The notes under the pieces were generated by a model. That model had not been told where the DNA came from and searched no databases. It saw only the letters and a list, made by a program, of their open reading frames with translations. A stretch of 64,000 bases of DNA from contig NC_037645.1 of the NCBI RefSeq assembly GCF_003254395.2, positions 9,609,229 through 9,673,228 on the forward strand, in the 5' to 3' direction. The position numbers were made by a program, and so were the translations under genes. Of this stretch, positions 61,057 to 64,000 are shown one piece after another. Numbering within the stretch: position 1 is the first letter of the stretch; every line of letters begins with the position of its first letter. This stretch comes from Apis mellifera. Lineage: Eukaryota > Arthropoda > Insecta > Hymenoptera > Apidae.

Positions 61057-61305
61057 TGGGGGTTTGGAGAATTCCAAGGGAGATGATGATCGGTAAAGGT
61101 TAAAGGTAAGGAGAGGAGGGTTGTGTCCATTGTGTTTTCTTCGTGGCGTGGACCATGAACTTTCGAATGGAGGAGGCTGGTCGCGACCTACTTGCGGGTC
61201 AGCAGACAAGCGTTCGGTCTCGATTGTGCAAACATCGTTTCGCTTGGATCAATGTCGATCGCTATCGATCGTTATCGATCGTTCAAACGTGCAAAGAGAG
61301 CGCTT
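61057..61305. other. Unique block
   Basis: Balanced composition. Ends in a TATCGATCG-rich stretch (61255-61285, three near-copies of an 11-mer). Two overlapping plus frames (84 and 86 codons) have no recognised similarity. Confidence 0.4.
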
Positions 61306-62108
61306 TTGTTTTTCGATTAGGAAATGGAATAGAAGAAAAATTAAGGATTCTCGATTTGAAATCACTGAAAATTAACAAAACTAAAAAATTTATCGATACC
61401 TGAGATTTTAAAAAACTTGGAAAAGATCTCTGTTTTTCGATGAAGAAATAGAATAGAAGAAAAATTAAGGATTCTTGATCTGAAATCACTGAAACTTAAC
61501 GAAACTAAAAAACTTTATCGAAATTTTAAGAAAATAGAAAAATTAAAGATTCTCGATCGTATCTGAAATCATTGAAAATTAAAAAATTTATCGAAATTTT
61601 AAGAAACTTGGAAAAGATGCAATCTCTGTTTTTCAATGAAGAAATAAAATAGAAAAATTAAAGATTCTTGATCTGAAATCACTGAAAATTGACGAGACTA
61701 AAAAATTTATCGAAATTTTAGAAAGAAACTTGGAAATTTTAAGAAACTTGGAAAAGATGTAATCTCTATTTTTCGTTTAAGAAATAAAATGGAACAAAAA
61801 TTAAAGATTCTCGATCTGAAATAAATGAACTGAAAATTAATATTAACAAAATTAAAAAATTTATCGAAATTTTAAGAAAATAGAAAAATTAAGGATTCTC
61901 GATCGTATTTGAAATCACTGAAAATTAACAAAACTAAAAAATTTATCGATACCTGAGATTTTAAAAAACTTGAAAAAGATCTCTGTTTTTCGGTGAAGAA
62001 ATAGAATAGAAGAAAAATTAAGGATTCTCGATCTGAAATCACTGAAACTTAACGAAACTAAAAAAATTTACCAAAATTTTAAGAAACTTGGAAAAGATGT
62101 AATCCTTA
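61306..62108. repeat. AT-rich minisatellite, about 100-150-bp units, about 7 copies
   Basis: Units share GAAATAGAATAGAAGAAAAA, TTAARGATTCTCGATCTGAA, ATCACTGAAAATTAACAAAA, CTAAAAAATTTATCGAAATT and TTAAGAAACTTGGAAAAGAT. Several units are shortened. The segment AAATTT-ATCG-AAATTT recurs as a short inverted pair. Confidence 0.9.
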
Positions 62109-62182
62109 GTTTGATATTGAAATTCAATTTAGAGGTTACGCTCTCCTTAGGTTGATCGAACAAGAATTCCTCGATTTATCTT

Positions 62183-62215
<33 letters not shown>

Positions 62216-62621
62216 GATGGTAAGAGTTTAAATCGCATAACCAGTGACCTTAAGATAAACAGAAACTCCTTTCAAACGTTTAATTAGTTAATAACGATTG
62301 TGCAACAGTTGGCATAATGTGGACGAAAAAGGCACGGGTTAATCTTGCCGTTCGGCCAATCGAGGTCAATGATAAGATCGGCCTCTTCTTCTTCTTCTTC
62401 TTCTCCACTCCCTAGGAAAGGGAAAATTGATCCTTGCTTACCAACTGATGAATCTTGCATCTAGGTCACACCCACGATTCTTCTCCTCTCCTTAATCTTC
62501 TCTCGATAAAATTCGAACTCACCTTCTCTCGATAAAATTCGAACTCTCGTCTGAACAGAAATAATATTTCTTTCCGACGACACGATTTTTAAAAACCTCC
62601 GATCATTCCTTCACTTCATCG
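62109..62621. other. Unique sequence with A28 run
   Basis: Pure A run at 62187-62214, a TTC run at about 62385-62404, and a 23-bp duplication around 62500-62545 (TTCTCTCGATAAAATTCGAA twice). The A28 run could be a retroposed tail, but no element body is recognisable beside it. Confidence 0.5.
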
Positions 62622-62890
62622 AATCATAAAACTGAAATATTTAATTTTAATTTTGTACCATTATAAGTTGCTAATCATCTAAAAACTTTAATTTCATTTC
62701 CATTACTGTTGGAACAGCAATAATTATTGTTGCTGAAGTAAAATATCAGCTCGTGTATCAACATCTAATCCAACTGTAAATATATGATGTGCTCAAACAA
62801 TAAAACCTAAAAATTCAATTCCTAATATTGCATAAATTATACCTAAATTACCTAAATTATACCTAATTATACCTAAATTACAAAAATGTC
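62622..62890 (-). pseudogene. COX1: Numt: nuclear copy of a mitochondrial COX1 fragment
   Basis: Read on the minus strand with the invertebrate mitochondrial code, the sequence gives FGNLGMIYAMLGIEFLGF, IVWAHHMFTVGLDVDTRA, YFTSATMIIAVPT, then IKVFSWLATYNGTKLKLNIS, a colinear piece of cytochrome c oxidase subunit I that includes the WAHHMF helix region. It is a nuclear copy because TGA codons stand where Trp is expected, there is a 2-base insertion after DTRA, an insertion of about 11 bases after AVPT, and a local duplication at the upstream end. Both flanks are ordinary nuclear sequence. The Leu of TVGLDVDTRA and the Val of IKVFSW match Apis COX1 as I remember it. Non-functional. Confidence 0.96.
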
Positions 62891-63275
62891 GACATTCTAG
62901 GGAAAAAAATCTCCCATTCGTTAAACTTTCACAGCGGACAAAAATGGGGGAAAAAAATGGGGGATTGGAATCGATAACTGGGGAAAATTTTGCGGCCGAC
63001 CGCGAGAAGAAACCGCATTTTATCAGCCGGCAAACTCTCCGTTTCTCGGTTCCTCCGCGCGGCCAGAATCCCAAGTCTGGAGTGGCCTCGAAGTGGATCT
63101 AACCCAGACCTAACCCAGACCAAGCCAGACAAACTTGAGACGACGAACCGGCGGCGGCGGCGGTGGCGATGGTGGCAATAGTTGCAGCGGTGTCGGTGCC
63201 GCCGCAGGATCGATCTGATGGCCTAGTTACTAGGAGAGAGCGAGAGGGAGAGACGGTAGACCTTTATACCGGGTG
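62891..63275. other. GC-rich unique block
   Basis: Contains G runs (62945-62965), a TAACCCAGACC duplication (63099-63121), a CGG/GGT trinucleotide tract (63150-63172) and CpG-rich DNA. Short frames on both strands are not recognised. Confidence 0.4.
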
Positions 63276-64000
63276 GGGTGAAAGACACTGTGTAGTAGGA
63301 ATAAAATTCGTATATTCCCCTCCAATATTTAATTTCGAGTTCGAAAAGAATTAATTTCGAATTTTCAAATCTGGGAATTGGATTTTTTGACAAACTTTTT
63401 CTTTTTTTTCTCTCTCTCTAAGACATTGTGTAGTAGGAATAAAATTCGTATACTACCCTCTAATATTTAATTTCGAGTTCGAAAAGACACTTCGAATTTT
63501 TCTTTTTTTTTCTCTCTCTAAGAGAAGTATAGTAGAAATAAATTTTGTATACTCTCTCCAATATTTTATTTCATTTTGAAAAGACACTTCGAATTTTTCA
63601 AATCTCGAGAATTGGAATTTTTGGTAAACTTTCTTCTTTTTTTCTCTCTCTCTAAGACTTTGTAGTAGGAATATATAAAAAAATTTATTTCGAATTTTCA
63701 AATCTCGAGAATTGGATTTTTTGATAAACTTTTTCTTTTTTTCTCTCTTTAAGAGTGTAACTGTGTAGGAGAAATAAATTTTGTATACTCCCCTCCAATA
63801 TTTTATTTCGAGTTCGAAAAGAATTAATTTCGAATTTTCAAATCTCTAGAATTGGATTTTTTGACAAACTTTTTCTTTTTTTTTCTCTCTCTAAGATACT
63901 GTATAATAATAAAAATAAAATTCGTATATCCTCTTCCAATATTTTATTTCGAATTCGAAAAGACACTTCGAATTTTTCTTTTTTTTTTTTCTCTCTCTAA
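63276..64000. repeat. Minisatellite, about 95-145-bp units, 6 copies, continuing past the window
   Basis: GTAGTAGGAATAAAATTCGTATA-type starts recur near 63291, 63429, 63528, 63661, 63765 and 63900. They are followed by CTCCAATATTTWATTTCGAG, TTCGAAAAGA, TTTTCAAATCTCGAGAATTG, GATTTTTTGAYAAACTTTTT and CTTTTTTTCTCTCTCTAAGA. The last unit is cut by the window end. Confidence 0.92.

Noticed and set aside
62187..62214. A28 run as the tail of a retroposon
   Set aside because: No element body, target-site duplication or reverse-transcriptase remnant is recognisable next to it.

Overview
The window looks like nuclear DNA of a bee, most probably of the genus Apis. It is AT-rich and full of (GA)n, (TA)n, (AAT)n and (GATA)n microsatellites and local tandem arrays, with scattered GC- and CpG-rich blocks. 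It carries a dead mariner transposon and a nuclear copy of a mitochondrial COX1 fragment whose residues fit what I remember of Apis COX1. I recognise no intact protein-coding gene, tRNA, rRNA or known microRNA. Most open frames of 60-220 codons are simple-sequence artefacts (Ser/Leu-, Arg/Glu- or Ile/Asn-rich) or fall inside tandem repeats.

Layout: two kinds of sequence alternate. (1) Non-repetitive blocks, often GC-rich: about 0.9-1.6, 4.5-4.9, 6.3-7.7, 11.0-12.9, 14.0-14.6, 18.5-21.5, 25.0-25.65, 31.3-32.9, 36.6-37.1, 40.0-42.2, 43.45-43.95, 44.4-44.7, 46.8-49.4, 51.06-51.5, 52.5-53.4, 55.2-57.9, 59.8-60.3 and 62.9-63.3 kb. Several contain perfect transcription-factor-like motifs (two CRE palindromes, a MEF2/TATA site, Exd-Hox-type sites, an octamer-like site). 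(2) More than 20 separate minisatellite arrays with units of about 80-380 bp, each with its own unrelated unit. They total roughly 24 kb, over a third of the window. Most are diverged; those at 37.3-38.0 and 51.6-52.5 kb are nearly homogeneous.

Mobile and transferred DNA: a 938-bp mariner with intact inverted ends and TA duplication lies at 15844-16781. Its 5' portion is deleted and its transposase is frameshifted near the C terminus. A roughly 270-bp COX1 numt lies on the minus strand at 62622-62890.

Gene context (inference): the best signs of transcription are on the plus strand. A purine-rich, UTR-like stretch at 16.8-18.56 kb ends in a good splice donor (junction 18562/18563). A long pyrimidine tract at 47.38-47.41 kb ends in an acceptor joined directly to a donor (CAG|GTGAGT, junction 47406/47407), with a second donor 32 nt on. 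That is the form of a recursive-splicing ratchet point. The simplest reading is that most of the window is one very long intron, or an intron plus upstream regulatory DNA, of a gene whose coding exons lie outside it. This is unproven. No operon-like or multi-gene system is visible.
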